22,013 nucleotides of DNA from an uncultured Pseudomonas sp. (GCF_946885885.1 NZ_CAMPHN010000067.1:1-22013), one strand, 5' to 3'; positions 8,801 through 15,852 are shown, counted from the first letter of the stretch. Notes: a model not told the origin generated them from the letters alone. Numbers and translations are program-made.

Positions 8801-10492
8801 TTGCTGTTCGACCTGCACGCCGCGGATCGCCCTGGCTGCTTGCGCCCGGGTTGCACCGGTGACCTCTGCCAGGCCCGCGGCATCAATCTGTGCCCCGGCG
8901 GCGCGCGCCTGCTGCAACACTTGCTCGAAGCGCGGTCGCTGGCCTGGTACGGCCTGACTGGTCATGCCATCGCGGCGCACGGGCGCGTCAACCGGCTGCT
9001 GGGTCGGCACTCTACCTGCCTGCGCCTGCCCGGCAGCATCGACAATCACCGCCTCGGGCCTTAGGTCAGGGATCCCAGGGCGAACCGGATCAGCCTCGAA
9101 TGTGCGGACTTCAGCCGGCGGCTGACTTTGTTGAACGCGCGCAGCCGGAATCAGCTCACCACTTAGGGGCAGTTCACCTCGCGGAGTTTGCTGGTCCATG
9201 CCTGAGCCACCAGTGGCCGGTTGACGGCCAGGTACCGGGCGCTGCTCGCGGTCAACATCACGGCGCGGCCCCTGATCACTCACCTCGCCGGAACTGTCGG
9301 CAAATAGCACAGGGTCAGGTGCAGGGAGAGCTAGGCGGTCCGGCGCCGGCAGCATGGCCGCGGCACGGGAGATTGATCCGGCGGCAGGATCAGGGCTTGG
9401 TACCGGCGCAGGTGCAGGGTTCTCGGCCGACGGCGATGGCTGCACCATGCGCCGCATGTTGAAGGCCGTCTCGGCACCGCTCTGGCCGAGCGACAGCAGC
9501 CCCTCAAGTACGGCATCCGGCACATTACCTTCACCCGTCGCGGCCAACTCGCCCAGGTACTCGCCAACACCTTCGCCGACGGTCTCCATACCCAGCAAGG
9601 TACCGGCCACCGCCGCACGCTTGCCCAGGCTATCGGTTGCCTTGCGCGCGTTATCCTGAGCAACCCGCACTGCCGCGGCAATTTCAGGGTTGCTGCGCGC
9701 CGCGAGCACCGCAGCCTGATCCGCCACATCAACACCGCGATCAACCAGAGCTTTGCGCGTTGCCGCTTCGATAGCCGTTCTGCCAGTGCGCTGTAGCGTG
9801 CCAGCTACCTTGCCGCCGATACCCAGGGTCAGCGCATCCACCCCGGTGATCACGCCACCCTTGACCGCGCCCTCGCGCCTGGCCTGGCTCATCTCTTCCG
9901 GCGTAACCTCACCATCATCGGCCAGGCCCATAGCCTTATTGCCGGTCTCCAGCGCGGCATTTCCCAGAAACATGCCGGCCAAACCACCCACAATGCCACC
10001 CGCAACACCACCAGCAGCCGTGCCGACACCCGGCAAGACAGAACCGGCTGCTGCACCAGCTGCGGCGCCAGCTTTCATGCCGGCAAATCCGCCACCCAAC
10101 GCAACCGCGGCATTCGGTAACTGTTCAACCACCGCCAGGCCGGCACCGGCCGGGTTGTCCGCGACGGCACCGATACCTTCACCAATGGTATCCAGCACCC
10201 CAGGATCATCACCCAAGGCGGCAGTGCGCTCGGCAAAATCGGTCTGGAATTTCTCAAGGCGCGCATCGCGCGGCGCCTGCTGCTGCGCGATCGCCTTATC
10301 GGCAATGCCCTGCCCGTTACCGGTGTAGGCGTTGACGGCGGCACCAACGGCGCGGCCGGTGGACTTGGTGCCCTCGATTAGGGTGTCGCCGATGCCTTGC
10401 GCCTTTGGTGCCGGCGGCTGTGCACCATATTCGCGCCAAGGCTCATCACCAGAATCATTGCTTTGCCCGTAATCGTCCCAAGGCCCAGCCAT
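5873..10492 (-). CDS. Giant phage polyvalent protein, N-terminal part (zincin and ADP-ribosyltransferase-like domains)
   Basis: About 1,539 residues. Order: an acidic N-terminus; an Ala/Gly-rich hydrophobic zone (about 105-190, glycine-zipper style) suited to membrane insertion; a Pro/Gln-rich disordered linker (about 350-720); a metalloprotease-like HEVLGH motif (HExxGH, about residues 902-907); an NGKPSKLN...WFGDW segment (about 1030) that often precedes such domains; an LPD3-like region (about 1100-1200); and an ADP-ribosyltransferase-like domain starting LILYHGT (about 1266) and ending DPDIRYS. Polyvalent proteins are injected with phage DNA and act on the new host; targets are unknown here. 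The ATG at 10492 has GGAGG (10502-10498) five bases upstream, so I prefer it to the GTG at 10498. The frame ends early in GGKRTVA-stop (see 3559-5880). Confidence 0.85.
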   Translation of the reverse strand: MAGPWDDYGQSNDSGDEPWREYGAQPPAPKAQGIGDTLIEGTKSTGRAVGAAVNAYTGNGQGIADKAIAQQQAPRDARLEKFQTDFAERTAALGDDPGVLDTIGEGIGAVADNPAGAGLAVVEQLPNAAVALGGGFAGMKAGAAAGAAAGSVLPGVGTAAGGVAGGIVGGLAGMFLGNAALETGNKAMGLADDGEVTPEEMSQARREGAVKGGVITGVDALTLGIGGKVAGTLQRTGRTAIEAATRKALVDRGVDVADQAAVLAARSNPEIAAAVRVAQDNARKATDSLGKRAAVAGTLLGMETVGEGVGEYLGELAATGEGNVPDAVLEGLLSLGQSGAETAFNMRRMVQPSPSAENPAPAPVPSPDPAAGSISRAAAMLPAPDRLALPAPDPVLFADSSGEVSDQGPRRDVDREQRPVPGRQPATGGSGMDQQTPRGELPLSGELIPAARVQQSQPPAEVRTFEADPVRPGIPDLRPEAVIVDAAGQAQAGRVPTQQPVDAPVRRDGMTSQAVPGQRPRFEQVLQQARAAGAQIDAAGLAEVTGATRAQAARAIRGVQVEQQTINTTFKSVPGANKALRELPEPGAFEVVKSGNREWRIQRRQEVQDADNRAGATDVGAASDLPAAPASVDNVARVPAVDERPAVAGPAAEPGGVDIPATAEGADGQRALSTDTEGAEGADTSNEVPSRQSTPARQSKPTRAVTPADQSVSTETEQDNAGASEEAQALPEILATPRKRYIDRQAKTSGLKKGSPGYDQAIQRLQDQYEADIDRASAGLTFEQYNALNKDSPEGVNRQAWEALRREFEPAYSRGSYRRGPVAGRGSRAVQLRLQLQRLTGGWQNAPDIKVVQSVKDLPDAQRRQVERDGAFDVEGMFADGQVYLVADNLRGVKHAAFVLQHEVLGHAGLQGAYGQRLKPLLMSLYNSNAELKQQADQLTKKFGYEPALAMEEVLADMAAAGTIARQSFWPRLVTAMRNALRSIGLNLSWSEGDIQSLLANARGYIINGRRRPGARDAFSRDGRSGRGPEIADEQGRLLAPNGKPSKLNQKQWHQVRSESFEKWFGDWQAAAVGLRLEKAKPLRLATPESWKGLGIKDRQAKVLELLRGFVASGETLQHDILGEVRLNNNGAKKASSTSADPAKHAVLARVQDAIRHAEYSRWDFDNKGREGMAHHKLIMPVSVDGVPLYVVFNVRDDANGRRLHNLATLDRKEEALAVSPREMTREGQRSTSANTKAPADFVRRPLERVNPDNVSKVTDSNGEPLILYHGTAEEFSVFDQTRAGRSTGHTTAPLGIFLTSDGELAKAYAEKATDGMPGLANVMPLFVQIKKPYVMSVAESQRLDTPDKAIAFRQKLEREGYDGVRLADTGTWVAFYNNQVKSATNNTGAFDQVDPDIRYSRAGQRDTEALRKIGLAGSEAQNLLDQVRNVTLGGLQAKLSEWSTRSEEGIFDGLAGIRRAEEAVGVTDINKQGYVSARMASGIADVMHGVLHYAAPEWRDGVVSGKAGTRGVLEILGDLGQDNLTPWLAWLGGKRTVA

Positions 10493-10536
10493 CACCACCT
10501 CCAGCCAGCCGCACCACGCAGCGTCGTTAAGTGGAC

Positions 10537-10562
10537 GCTATGTCACTGGGCTGGCCGAGCAA
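10537..10562 (-). promoter_or_regulatory. Shared upstream element of the minus-strand virion genes, copy 1
   Basis: On the minus strand TTGCTC is followed by 7 bases and then CCAGTGACATAGC (10549-10537), ending 44 bp before the polyvalent start codon. The second minus-strand virion gene has TTGCGC, 7 bases and the identical 13-mer (13277-13252). It could be a phage-type promoter or activator site. The 14-bp gap to a CATAGC -10-like hexamer is too short for ordinary sigma-70. Confidence 0.5.
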
Positions 10563-10570
10563 GGCAGCAA

Positions 10571-10597
10571 GAAAGAGAAAACCCGCCGTAGCGGGTT
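10571..10597 (-). terminator. Minus-strand intrinsic terminator upstream of the polyvalent gene
   Basis: AACCCGC (10580-10586) pairs with GCGGGTT (10591-10597) around CGTA. On the minus strand the stem is followed by TTTCTCTTTC, a T-rich tail; on the plus strand no T-run follows. It would stop minus-strand transcription before the polyvalent gene's own upstream element. Confidence 0.6.
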
Positions 10598-10729
10598 AAG
10601 CCTCTTGGGGTGGCACATGAAAGGCGAACCTTACAGGGGGTGGCGGTCCTAGCTATGGATGAATGACCAGCTAGCGGGATGTCTCACCATGGATTAGTGT
10701 CTCTAGGCCACCAAGGAATGCTCAGAACA

Positions 10730-10960
10730 ATGGATCAAGAAGAACGATTTCAACTCATTCTCGAAGCGCTTATGCTCTCATCTGCCGCGCAAGGGGCTAC
10801 TACGGATGCCCTTCTTACCATCATCCTCCCGCTTGTCGATAAAGACCTGATTACTCGGGATCAAGCCAACGAGTTCATGACAGCCCTGAGAACTCAGCTC
10901 GAGCATGTCCGCGAAATCAACAAGCTTATCTCGGAATTATCCGGAGCGACCGAGAAGTGA
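10730..10960 (+). CDS. Small helical protein of unknown function
   Basis: 76 residues from MDQEERFQLILEALMLSSAA, predominantly helical and hydrophobic at alternating positions, with no obvious membrane segment. I chose the ATG at 10730 because AAGGA (10713-10717) lies 12 bases upstream and the preceding codons (from 10679) read like leader sequence; the start is uncertain. The stop TGA (10958-10960) overlaps the next start as TGATG, so the two genes are coupled. It belongs to a three-gene plus-strand block placed between two minus-strand virion genes. The family is not recognised. Confidence 0.65.
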   Translation: MDQEERFQLILEALMLSSAAQGATTDALLTIILPLVDKDLITRDQANEFMTALRTQLEHVREINKLISELSGATEK

Positions 10961-11568
10961 TGAATCGTGAAATGCCGGGGGCATGGGCAGAGAAAGCTGC
11001 CAGGGATACAGATGAGCGCAGCAAGCGCATTCAGAACATCGAGGCGCATGCTGGTATTGGGATTGGTGATTTTTCCGATCTGGAAGTTTCACCTAAAAGG
11101 GCAGATACTGAAACCGCCATGAACGATATCACTCGCCCCGAACTCGACGCCAAGCTAGAAGCCATTGAAGCCAGAATGGACGCTCGGGTCGCATCCACCA
11201 ATACGAAGATTGACGCCTTCCTCGCCGCTCAATCTGAAAGAGACAAAGCTACTGCAGCGCTGGCCGCCGAACGCGATCAACGCCTACATGAGCGCGTGGC
11301 CTCTTCGGTGACATTGTCTGATGAGTGGAACCAGAAGTTCCGCATGCTGACCGAGCAGGCCACCGAGGCCGCCAAGAGTTCCGACGCATCTGCGAAGCAG
11401 GCCGCCAACCTGAAAACCCATTTCTGGGCCAGTGTTGGTGTGCAGATTCTGGCCGTTGCCGCGATCATCGTGGCAGCCTACTTCGCCAACCAGCAGATCG
11501 GCATCGGTTTCGCGCAGATCGTGCAATCGATCTATGAATCGGCGCAGTCCTTACCTTCCGCACCGTAG
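10960..11568 (+). CDS. Phage-type coiled-coil protein with C-terminal membrane anchor
   Basis: 202 residues. From about residue 54 the sequence is a long coiled coil (ITRPELDAKLEAIEARMDAR, then heptad-rich stretches to about 150). A single transmembrane helix follows (ASVGVQILAVAAIIVAAYFA, about 156-175) and then a short tail. Proteins of this design are frequent in Pseudomonas prophages but have no assigned function. The start is ATG 10960 (TGATG overlap with the gene before); a GTG at 10957 would add one residue. Tethering or host-envelope modification is a guess from architecture only. Confidence 0.8.
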   Translation: MNREMPGAWAEKAARDTDERSKRIQNIEAHAGIGIGDFSDLEVSPKRADTETAMNDITRPELDAKLEAIEARMDARVASTNTKIDAFLAAQSERDKATAALAAERDQRLHERVASSVTLSDEWNQKFRMLTEQATEAAKSSDASAKQAANLKTHFWASVGVQILAVAAIIVAAYFANQQIGIGFAQIVQSIYESAQSLPSAP

Positions 11569-11587
11569 CGAAAGAGCGGCGATAACC

Positions 11588-11932
11588 ATGAAACTACTGT
11601 TAATCGCCGCCCTCTTTGCCCTACCCGCGTTTGCCTCGGCAGGTAACTTTGCAACCTGCCTGCTGGACGAGCTGCCCGGCGTGCAGAACAACAACGCCGC
11701 CGGCGCGGCCTATCAGGTTTGCAGCGCCAAGTACCCGGAACGCTACGCGAACGTCGAGCAAGGCTCCGGCCGCGGCTTCTTCGGCTTCGACTCTGGTGCC
11801 GAGTGCGCCTTGAGCAAAGCTCGAGACACACGAAACCAGGATGCGGCAGGAATGATCCGTGTCGCCTGCAACAGGCTCTATGACAAGAAATGCTCAAACT
11901 TGGCAACTGAGTTTGGACTCAATTGCCAGTGA
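11588..11932 (+). CDS. Small secreted cysteine-containing protein
   Basis: 114 residues. A clear signal peptide (MKLLLIAALFALPAFASAG) has a predicted cleavage after ASA. The mature part contains six cysteines, well placed for disulphides in the periplasm, and the segment RGFFGFDSGAECA. The ATG at 11588 lies 20 bp after the preceding gene, with GAGCGG upstream. Its stop (11930-11932) is one base from the stop of the minus-strand gene, so the two converge with no terminator between. Related small periplasmic proteins are found in Pseudomonas and phage genomes without known function. Confidence 0.75.
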   Translation: MKLLLIAALFALPAFASAGNFATCLLDELPGVQNNNAAGAAYQVCSAKYPERYANVEQGSGRGFFGFDSGAECALSKARDTRNQDAAGMIRVACNRLYDKKCSNLATEFGLNCQ

Positions 11933-11933
11933 G

Positions 11934-13217
11934 CTAACTGATATTCACACCCTGGCTCTGTAAGCTTCGAATGTAATCATCAACCGACACCCCATCTTCT
12001 TTTGCGGCCTGTTCAACCTCTGCCCGAGTGACTGACGCCCGCCGCTGCGACTGAACTGCACCGCCCGCTACCGGTTTTCCGGTTGTCACATCGATCAGCT
12101 GCGTACCACGGATATCCCTGCCGTTTTCGTCACGCCCCAGGATCACGTCCTGGGACTTGAAGCGATCTTTTGCTGGAGTACTCAGCGAGGTATAGGCCTC
12201 GCGCGCGGCCTGCTGCTGCTCGGCGCCCAAGCTCGGGTCAGCCATCATCGCACCCAACTCTGCCAGGCGCTGCTGCTTGCTCAGGTCTACGTTACCCAGT
12301 GTCAGTTCCTGCTGTAAGCGCTGCCGCTGAAGCTGGCCAGTAAGGCGCTCGTCCAATCCGGCCAAGATCCCCTGCTGTGCCTGTTGCTGCTGCAAGTTGG
12401 TTTGCGCCTGGCGCGAATCAAGGCGTGCATTCTGGATATCGGCGATCGATGGCGAGCGCGAACTATCCCGCACAACAGTGACCCGGCCACCACCTTCTCC
12501 GATGCCACCGCGGCGGCTTTCCTTGATCGTCTCAGCACGGATATCGTTGGCCCGCCCGAAACGCTCCAGGGCCAATTGACTATCGCCTGGCTGCATCTGG
12601 CTGAAGGTGCCGATGCCATCACCGATACCACCAATACCCCCATTCGGCATTGGTCGGGCGGAAGTTACCGCACCTGGCGTAGCCGCCTCGTTGGTGAACT
12701 CCATAACCCCATTCGCACCACGCCGACCAGCTATCTCGCCGCCAGCCATACCAGCACCAATGCCCGTGAGCGCATAGCCCTGGCCGCTGGGTTGAATAGG
12801 CTGAGTCGGTGCGGTCAGCGGGTTATTGGCCAGCGTATTGTCTTCCTTCGCCGGCAAAGGCTGAGTTGGTGCAATCAGCGGATTTAGCGCTTTACCACCT
12901 GCCCCCAGGCCACCAGCAATGCCGCCAGCCCTATGCTGGGCGATGAATGGCTGGCCCGTACTGTCGAAGCCAGGCAGACCAGAGAGGATGCCGCCCGGAG
13001 GTATTCCCTTGGAAACCGGCTGATCAAACTGGACCTGCATGCGTCGGGCTCGGTCAGCATCCCCCGGAACTTGCTGCACTGGCGGGGACATATCCGCGAT
13101 CGACGGCAAAGCCTGCCTTTGTCCTTTCTGGGCCAGTGGCGCATTAACAATACTGAAAGGCGTTTGCTTTTTTTTCTGGTTGGCGGCCGTTTCCAGGCCG
13201 TCGAGTTGGGCGGGCAT
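11934..13217 (-). CDS. Low-complexity phage protein, probably virion-internal
   Basis: 427 residues from MPAQLDGLETAANQKKKQTP. It is rich in Gly, Gln, Ala and Pro. A glycine-rich middle contains near-repeats (PLIAPTQPLPAKEDNT and PLTAPTQPIQPSGQG). A glutamine-rich helical part follows (about 270-330), then a compact C-terminus (VTRAEVEQAAKEDGVSVDDY). Such proteins usually sit directly before the giant injected protein in temperate podoviruses and are thought to be internal virion proteins; that role is inferred from composition and neighbourhood. I chose ATG 13217 because GAGGGAAGAG lies just upstream; the open frame extends 20 codons further. The shared upstream element lies 34 bp before the start. 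Confidence 0.8.
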   Translation of the reverse strand: MPAQLDGLETAANQKKKQTPFSIVNAPLAQKGQRQALPSIADMSPPVQQVPGDADRARRMQVQFDQPVSKGIPPGGILSGLPGFDSTGQPFIAQHRAGGIAGGLGAGGKALNPLIAPTQPLPAKEDNTLANNPLTAPTQPIQPSGQGYALTGIGAGMAGGEIAGRRGANGVMEFTNEAATPGAVTSARPMPNGGIGGIGDGIGTFSQMQPGDSQLALERFGRANDIRAETIKESRRGGIGEGGGRVTVVRDSSRSPSIADIQNARLDSRQAQTNLQQQQAQQGILAGLDERLTGQLQRQRLQQELTLGNVDLSKQQRLAELGAMMADPSLGAEQQQAAREAYTSLSTPAKDRFKSQDVILGRDENGRDIRGTQLIDVTTGKPVAGGAVQSQRRASVTRAEVEQAAKEDGVSVDDYIRSLQSQGVNIS

Positions 13218-13251
13218 AGCTCTTCCCTCGCGGATGTTGGTCGAGGCAAGA

Positions 13252-13277
13252 GCTATGTCACTGGCTACAGAGCGCAA
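13252..13277 (-). promoter_or_regulatory. Shared upstream element of the minus-strand virion genes, copy 2
   Basis: Minus strand: TTGCGC, 7 bases, then CCAGTGACATAGC (13264-13252), 34 bp before the ATG at 13217. The 13-mer is identical to copy 1 and the TTGCnC box is at the same distance. Confidence 0.5.
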
Positions 13278-13306
13278 GCCCTTAAATACCGGTTTTCTGC
13301 TCGGTA

Positions 13307-13322
13307 CAGTGTAACTACACTG
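13307..13322. promoter_or_regulatory. 16-bp palindrome between divergent genes (operator candidate)
   Basis: CAGTGTA (13307-13313) and TACACTG (13316-13322) form a perfect dyad around AC, in the 218-bp gap between the minus-strand virion gene and the plus-strand 303-aa gene. A second, shorter dyad, CACCG/CGGTG, lies at 13331-13344. The position suits a dimeric repressor controlling both directions. No regulator can be assigned from sequence. Confidence 0.45.
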
Positions 13323-13435
13323 AAGCTCTGCACCGGTATCGGTGCGGCGACCAGCCTAACCCGACGGGGTGAAAAGCGGCCCCCCTGCCGCCTGGCTGGT
13401 CGACATTTCAATTAGGGCGTCTGGGGAGACGAATC

Positions 13436-14347
13436 ATGTTGCGCGGCCAGCCTTTCACTCTGTTCGATCCACTCTTAGACCCAGTTCCTGCTGTGCCGTT
13501 TGGGAAGATGCTTCCCAAAATTGCCAACACAGCGCGCTCGCTGCTTATCTCGCGAGATTCAGAGCAGGTAATCGATGCGGCCGCTGCCATCATGTGGATG
13601 CAAGATGAGTACCTCGAAAAAGCAGCCATCGATAGCATTAGAAAAATTGGCCAATCACATGGGCTGGAACTGGAGAACTTCACCCCTGACGCGGCCGACA
13701 TCAACGATGTCATTGGTTGGCTACTGGACGGTGCCGACAAACCCAGCAGATCAGATGAAAGCCGGGAGATCTCCCGCCTAGCCGAGTTGATCCCCACTCC
13801 TGAAAACACCGATCCACTGGAAGCGCTTCAGCAAGGCATCGAACTATTCGAGCTAGACGATGAACTATTCCCGGATGCACATGAATGGGAGTACTTCGCT
13901 GTTTTATCCCTAATGCTGCTGTCAGAAGCCATAGATCAGATCAATAAGCCAGCTCAAAGCGCAATGTCGCTTGGACTTATGACACCACCTGCGGTCGAGT
14001 TCGCCGGGAAAGCAGGAGAGCTAGCCATTCTTGCCATGGAGTCAGTCTGCTATGCCGCCGAGGCGAGAAATATGGCAAGGGTGGAAAATACAGCCGCAGC
14101 GGTAGTAACAGCAGCAGTAGAGCGCGCCGTCAAAAACAAGATATCCCTGAACGCAGCAAAAGCAGCACACACGCGCCACAGCAAGCCGGATGGGGCAAAG
14201 GCCTTAAAACAGAAAATTCAAGCAATCTGGGCAACAGGTAAATATTCCTCGCGAGATACATGTGCGGAAGAGGAATATTCAGCTGTTGGCTATAGAACCC
14301 TCACCACGGCAAGGAAAGCTCTACGCGGTACACCAGACCCAAGCTAG
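13436..14347 (+). CDS. 303-residue protein of unknown function, winged-helix-like C-terminus
   Basis: The start MLRGQPFTLFDPLLDPVPAV has an excellent ribosome binding site (GGGGAG at 13421-13426). The middle is mainly helical, including an acidic stretch (ENTDPLEALQQGIELFELDD). The C-terminal 60 residues (KALKQKIQAIWATGKYSSRD... ARKALRGTPDP) look like a small DNA-binding helical domain that also occurs in other Pseudomonas mobile-element orphans. Base composition is visibly more AT-rich than its neighbours, a sign of separate transfer. It faces away from the virion genes across the operator-like palindrome and precedes the early operon by 100 bp. Regulatory function is a guess. Confidence 0.8.
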   Translation: MLRGQPFTLFDPLLDPVPAVPFGKMLPKIANTARSLLISRDSEQVIDAAAAIMWMQDEYLEKAAIDSIRKIGQSHGLELENFTPDAADINDVIGWLLDGADKPSRSDESREISRLAELIPTPENTDPLEALQQGIELFELDDELFPDAHEWEYFAVLSLMLLSEAIDQINKPAQSAMSLGLMTPPAVEFAGKAGELAILAMESVCYAAEARNMARVENTAAAVVTAAVERAVKNKISLNAAKAAHTRHSKPDGAKALKQKIQAIWATGKYSSRDTCAEEEYSAVGYRTLTTARKALRGTPDPS

Positions 14348-14417
14348 CCAGTGCGCGCACCAGCTAGCTGCTACACGCATAGGGTATTCCAGCAGCTCAA
14401 TACATGTGAAAAATAAG

Positions 14418-14453
14418 GTGCATCGCTAATCAACTGGAGATAGCGCGATGCAC
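14418..14453 (+). promoter_or_regulatory. Inverted repeat enclosing the start of the AlpA gene
   Basis: GTGCATCGC (14418-14426) is a perfect inverted repeat of GCGATGCAC (14445-14453). The ATG (14448-14450) lies in the right arm and the Shine-Dalgarno CTGGAGA (14434-14440) in the loop. In RNA a 9-bp stem would bury the start codon; in DNA it could be an operator over the start. Confidence 0.5.
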
Positions 14454-14693
14454 CCAACCACACTGCAAGACCTTCACCGCCAATCATCTGCCTTGGCTCA
14501 ACTGCTAACCCTCTCCGAGGTATGCAGCCTTCTCCGAAAATCACGCTCCGGCCTATACAAGCTTATGGCTGCTGATGAGAGCTTCCCGAAACCTTTCAAA
14601 GACGGCCAGACGCGCTCGGCACGGGCGTACTTTGCCGCCGGCGAGATTGCTGCATGGCAACAATCAAAACTGGCCGCGAGGGACGCTGTATGA
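14448..14693 (+). CDS. AlpA-type transcriptional regulator (helix-turn-helix)
   Basis: 81 residues. Residues about 20-72 form a MerR/AlpA-like helix-turn-helix with the family signature LTLSEVCSLLRKSRSGLYKL, then ESFPKPFKDG, AYFAAGEIAAWQQSKLA. AlpA-like proteins of P4-like elements act as excisionases and as transcriptional regulators of integrase or early genes. It is the first gene of the early operon and overlaps the KilA-N gene by ATGA (14690-14693). The start codon lies inside an inverted repeat (14418-14453), suggesting control at initiation. Confidence 0.88.
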   Translation: MHPTTLQDLHRQSSALAQLLTLSEVCSLLRKSRSGLYKLMAADESFPKPFKDGQTRSARAYFAAGEIAAWQQSKLAARDAV

Positions 14694-15343
14694 GCATTCT
14701 CACTGCGCTCCATCACAAACAGATCACCGTCGCAATTGATGCCGAGGGCATGCTCAACGCCACGTTGCTGGCCAAGCAGTTCGGCCGCAACCCCATCGAG
14801 TTCATCATGCTTGATGGTAACCAGCTGACTATCGCTCAGGTCGCAGAGCGCAACGGCCACCCTCTGCGCGATCAGTGGCAGAACAACCAGGTGCGGCTCC
14901 GTAACAAGCCCGAATACCTGCGCGCCCTGACAACTGCACGGATCATCCGCCACGCTGCCGGCACACCTGGTGGCCATGTCGCAGCAGCGCCAAATACGGG
15001 AGGAAACGGAATCTACAACTACGACGCAGGCCTGTGGGTTCACCCCTCACTTGCTGTGGGCCTGGCTCGCTGGCTTGAGTGTCGCGGGGAGGACTGGAAG
15101 CCAAGCCCGCTGGCCGAGTTCGTCGAGCAAGCTCTTGCCGGGCGCGGAACCGGAAAACCCAGCCAAGTTGAAAGCGCTGCTCCGAAGAGCGCGGCCGACA
15201 GCTTCTCCGACATGGTGGACGCCCAAACCCTGACGAACCTGCGCCAGATGGATCAGCTCCTGATCGACGGCGGCCTCCCATTCAGTGAGCGGCATCAGAC
15301 CCTCCAGGCTCGCCTAGACCAGCACGCCAAGCAGGGGGGCTAG
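14690..15343 (+). CDS. KilA-N domain protein
   Basis: 217 residues. The KilA-N domain covers about residues 8-135, with GMLNATLLAKQFGR near the start and the signature YNYDAGLWVHPSLAVGLARW (about 105-124). The C-terminus is a charged linker and helix. KilA-N is a DNA-binding domain of phage antirepressors (such as P1 Ant and KilA) and some toxic early proteins. The start is ATG 14690, coupled to the AlpA gene. The link of an Ant-like protein with a C4/CI-type RNA 0.9 kb downstream recalls P1 and P7 immI, although the gene order differs. Confidence 0.85.
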   Translation: MSILTALHHKQITVAIDAEGMLNATLLAKQFGRNPIEFIMLDGNQLTIAQVAERNGHPLRDQWQNNQVRLRNKPEYLRALTTARIIRHAAGTPGGHVAAAPNTGGNGIYNYDAGLWVHPSLAVGLARWLECRGEDWKPSPLAEFVEQALAGRGTGKPSQVESAAPKSAADSFSDMVDAQTLTNLRQMDQLLIDGGLPFSERHQTLQARLDQHAKQGG

Positions 15344-15348
15344 CCACA

Positions 15349-15543
15349 ATGACCAACTTCATCAAGCGCCCAGTGGTGGAGCGTATGACAGGCCTGTCTT
15401 GCACCGAACTATATCGGCGCATCGCAGCAGGAACGTTTCCGCAACAGGTCCAGCTCGGGCCGAAGAGTGTCGCCTGGGTTGAGGAAGAGATCGCGGCCTG
15501 GCAACAGGCTCAGATTGCCGCGGGTCGGAAGGAGAACAACTAA
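15349..15543 (+). CDS. Second AlpA-type regulator
   Basis: 64 residues, MTNFIKRPVVERMTGLSCTE, then LYRRIAAGTFPQQVQLGPKSVAWVEEEIAAWQ in two parts of the same AlpA/MerR-like helix-turn-helix. It is closer to the classical AlpA (Vis) consensus than the first copy at 14448. The GGGGGG run at 15334-15339 serves as ribosome binding site. The gene sits 5 bp after the KilA-N stop and its stop touches the next start (TAAATG). Two AlpA paralogues in one operon suggest that excision and transcription are controlled by separate proteins, or that one is a later acquisition. Confidence 0.9.
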   Translation: MTNFIKRPVVERMTGLSCTELYRRIAAGTFPQQVQLGPKSVAWVEEEIAAWQQAQIAAGRKENN

Positions 15544-15852
15544 ATGCTGAGCACAAAAAAGGCCGACCAACAGGCCAGCCCTAAGAAAATGCACCTGAAT
15601 GATACCACCGCCGAAGCTCAGCGCGCCCGGCTGCTGGAGCGCCTGCAGCTGGGCCCCGTGGACACCATCACAGCGCGCAGCGAACTCAACATCATGATGC
15701 CCGCCGCCCGTATCAAGGAACTGCGCGAGGCCGGCCACAACATCCAGACCCACCGCCTCACCCTGACAGATGATCAGGGCCGAACGCATCACGGCGTCGC
15801 GCGTTACTACCTGGGGACCGTGCCCGTTCAAATCGAAGGAGCGCCAGCATGA
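15544..15852 (+). CDS. Helix-turn-helix protein (HTH_39-like)
   Basis: 102 residues. After a basic N-terminus, residues about 25-90 read RARLLERLQLGPVDTITARS, ELNIMMPAARIKELREAGHN, IQTHRLTLTDDQGRTHHGVARYYL. This matches the phage HTH_39-type winged-helix pattern: a short HTH, then PAARIxELRxxG and a beta-hairpin wing. Such proteins are common in Proteobacterial prophage early regions and presumably bind DNA. GGAG at 15531-15534 precedes the ATG; the end overlaps the next gene by ATGA. Confidence 0.85.
   Translation: MLSTKKADQQASPKKMHLNDTTAEAQRARLLERLQLGPVDTITARSELNIMMPAARIKELREAGHNIQTHRLTLTDDQGRTHHGVARYYLGTVPVQIEGAPA

Larger units (their letters stand above)
10499..10729. other. Divergent intergenic region (231 bp)
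   Basis: It separates the minus-strand polyvalent gene from the plus-strand small genes. It holds the shared element at 10537-10562 and the minus-strand terminator at 10571-10597. In-frame ATG codons at 10679 and 10718 could extend the next gene by 17 or 4 residues. I see no convincing plus-strand promoter. Confidence 0.6.

Noticed and set aside
14241..14279. Perfect 10-bp inverted repeat AATATTCCTC/GAGGAATATT in the end of the 303-aa gene
   Set aside because: It falls in a protein segment that looks conserved (GKYSSRD...CAEEEYS), and a repeat of this size is expected by chance in a window of this length.
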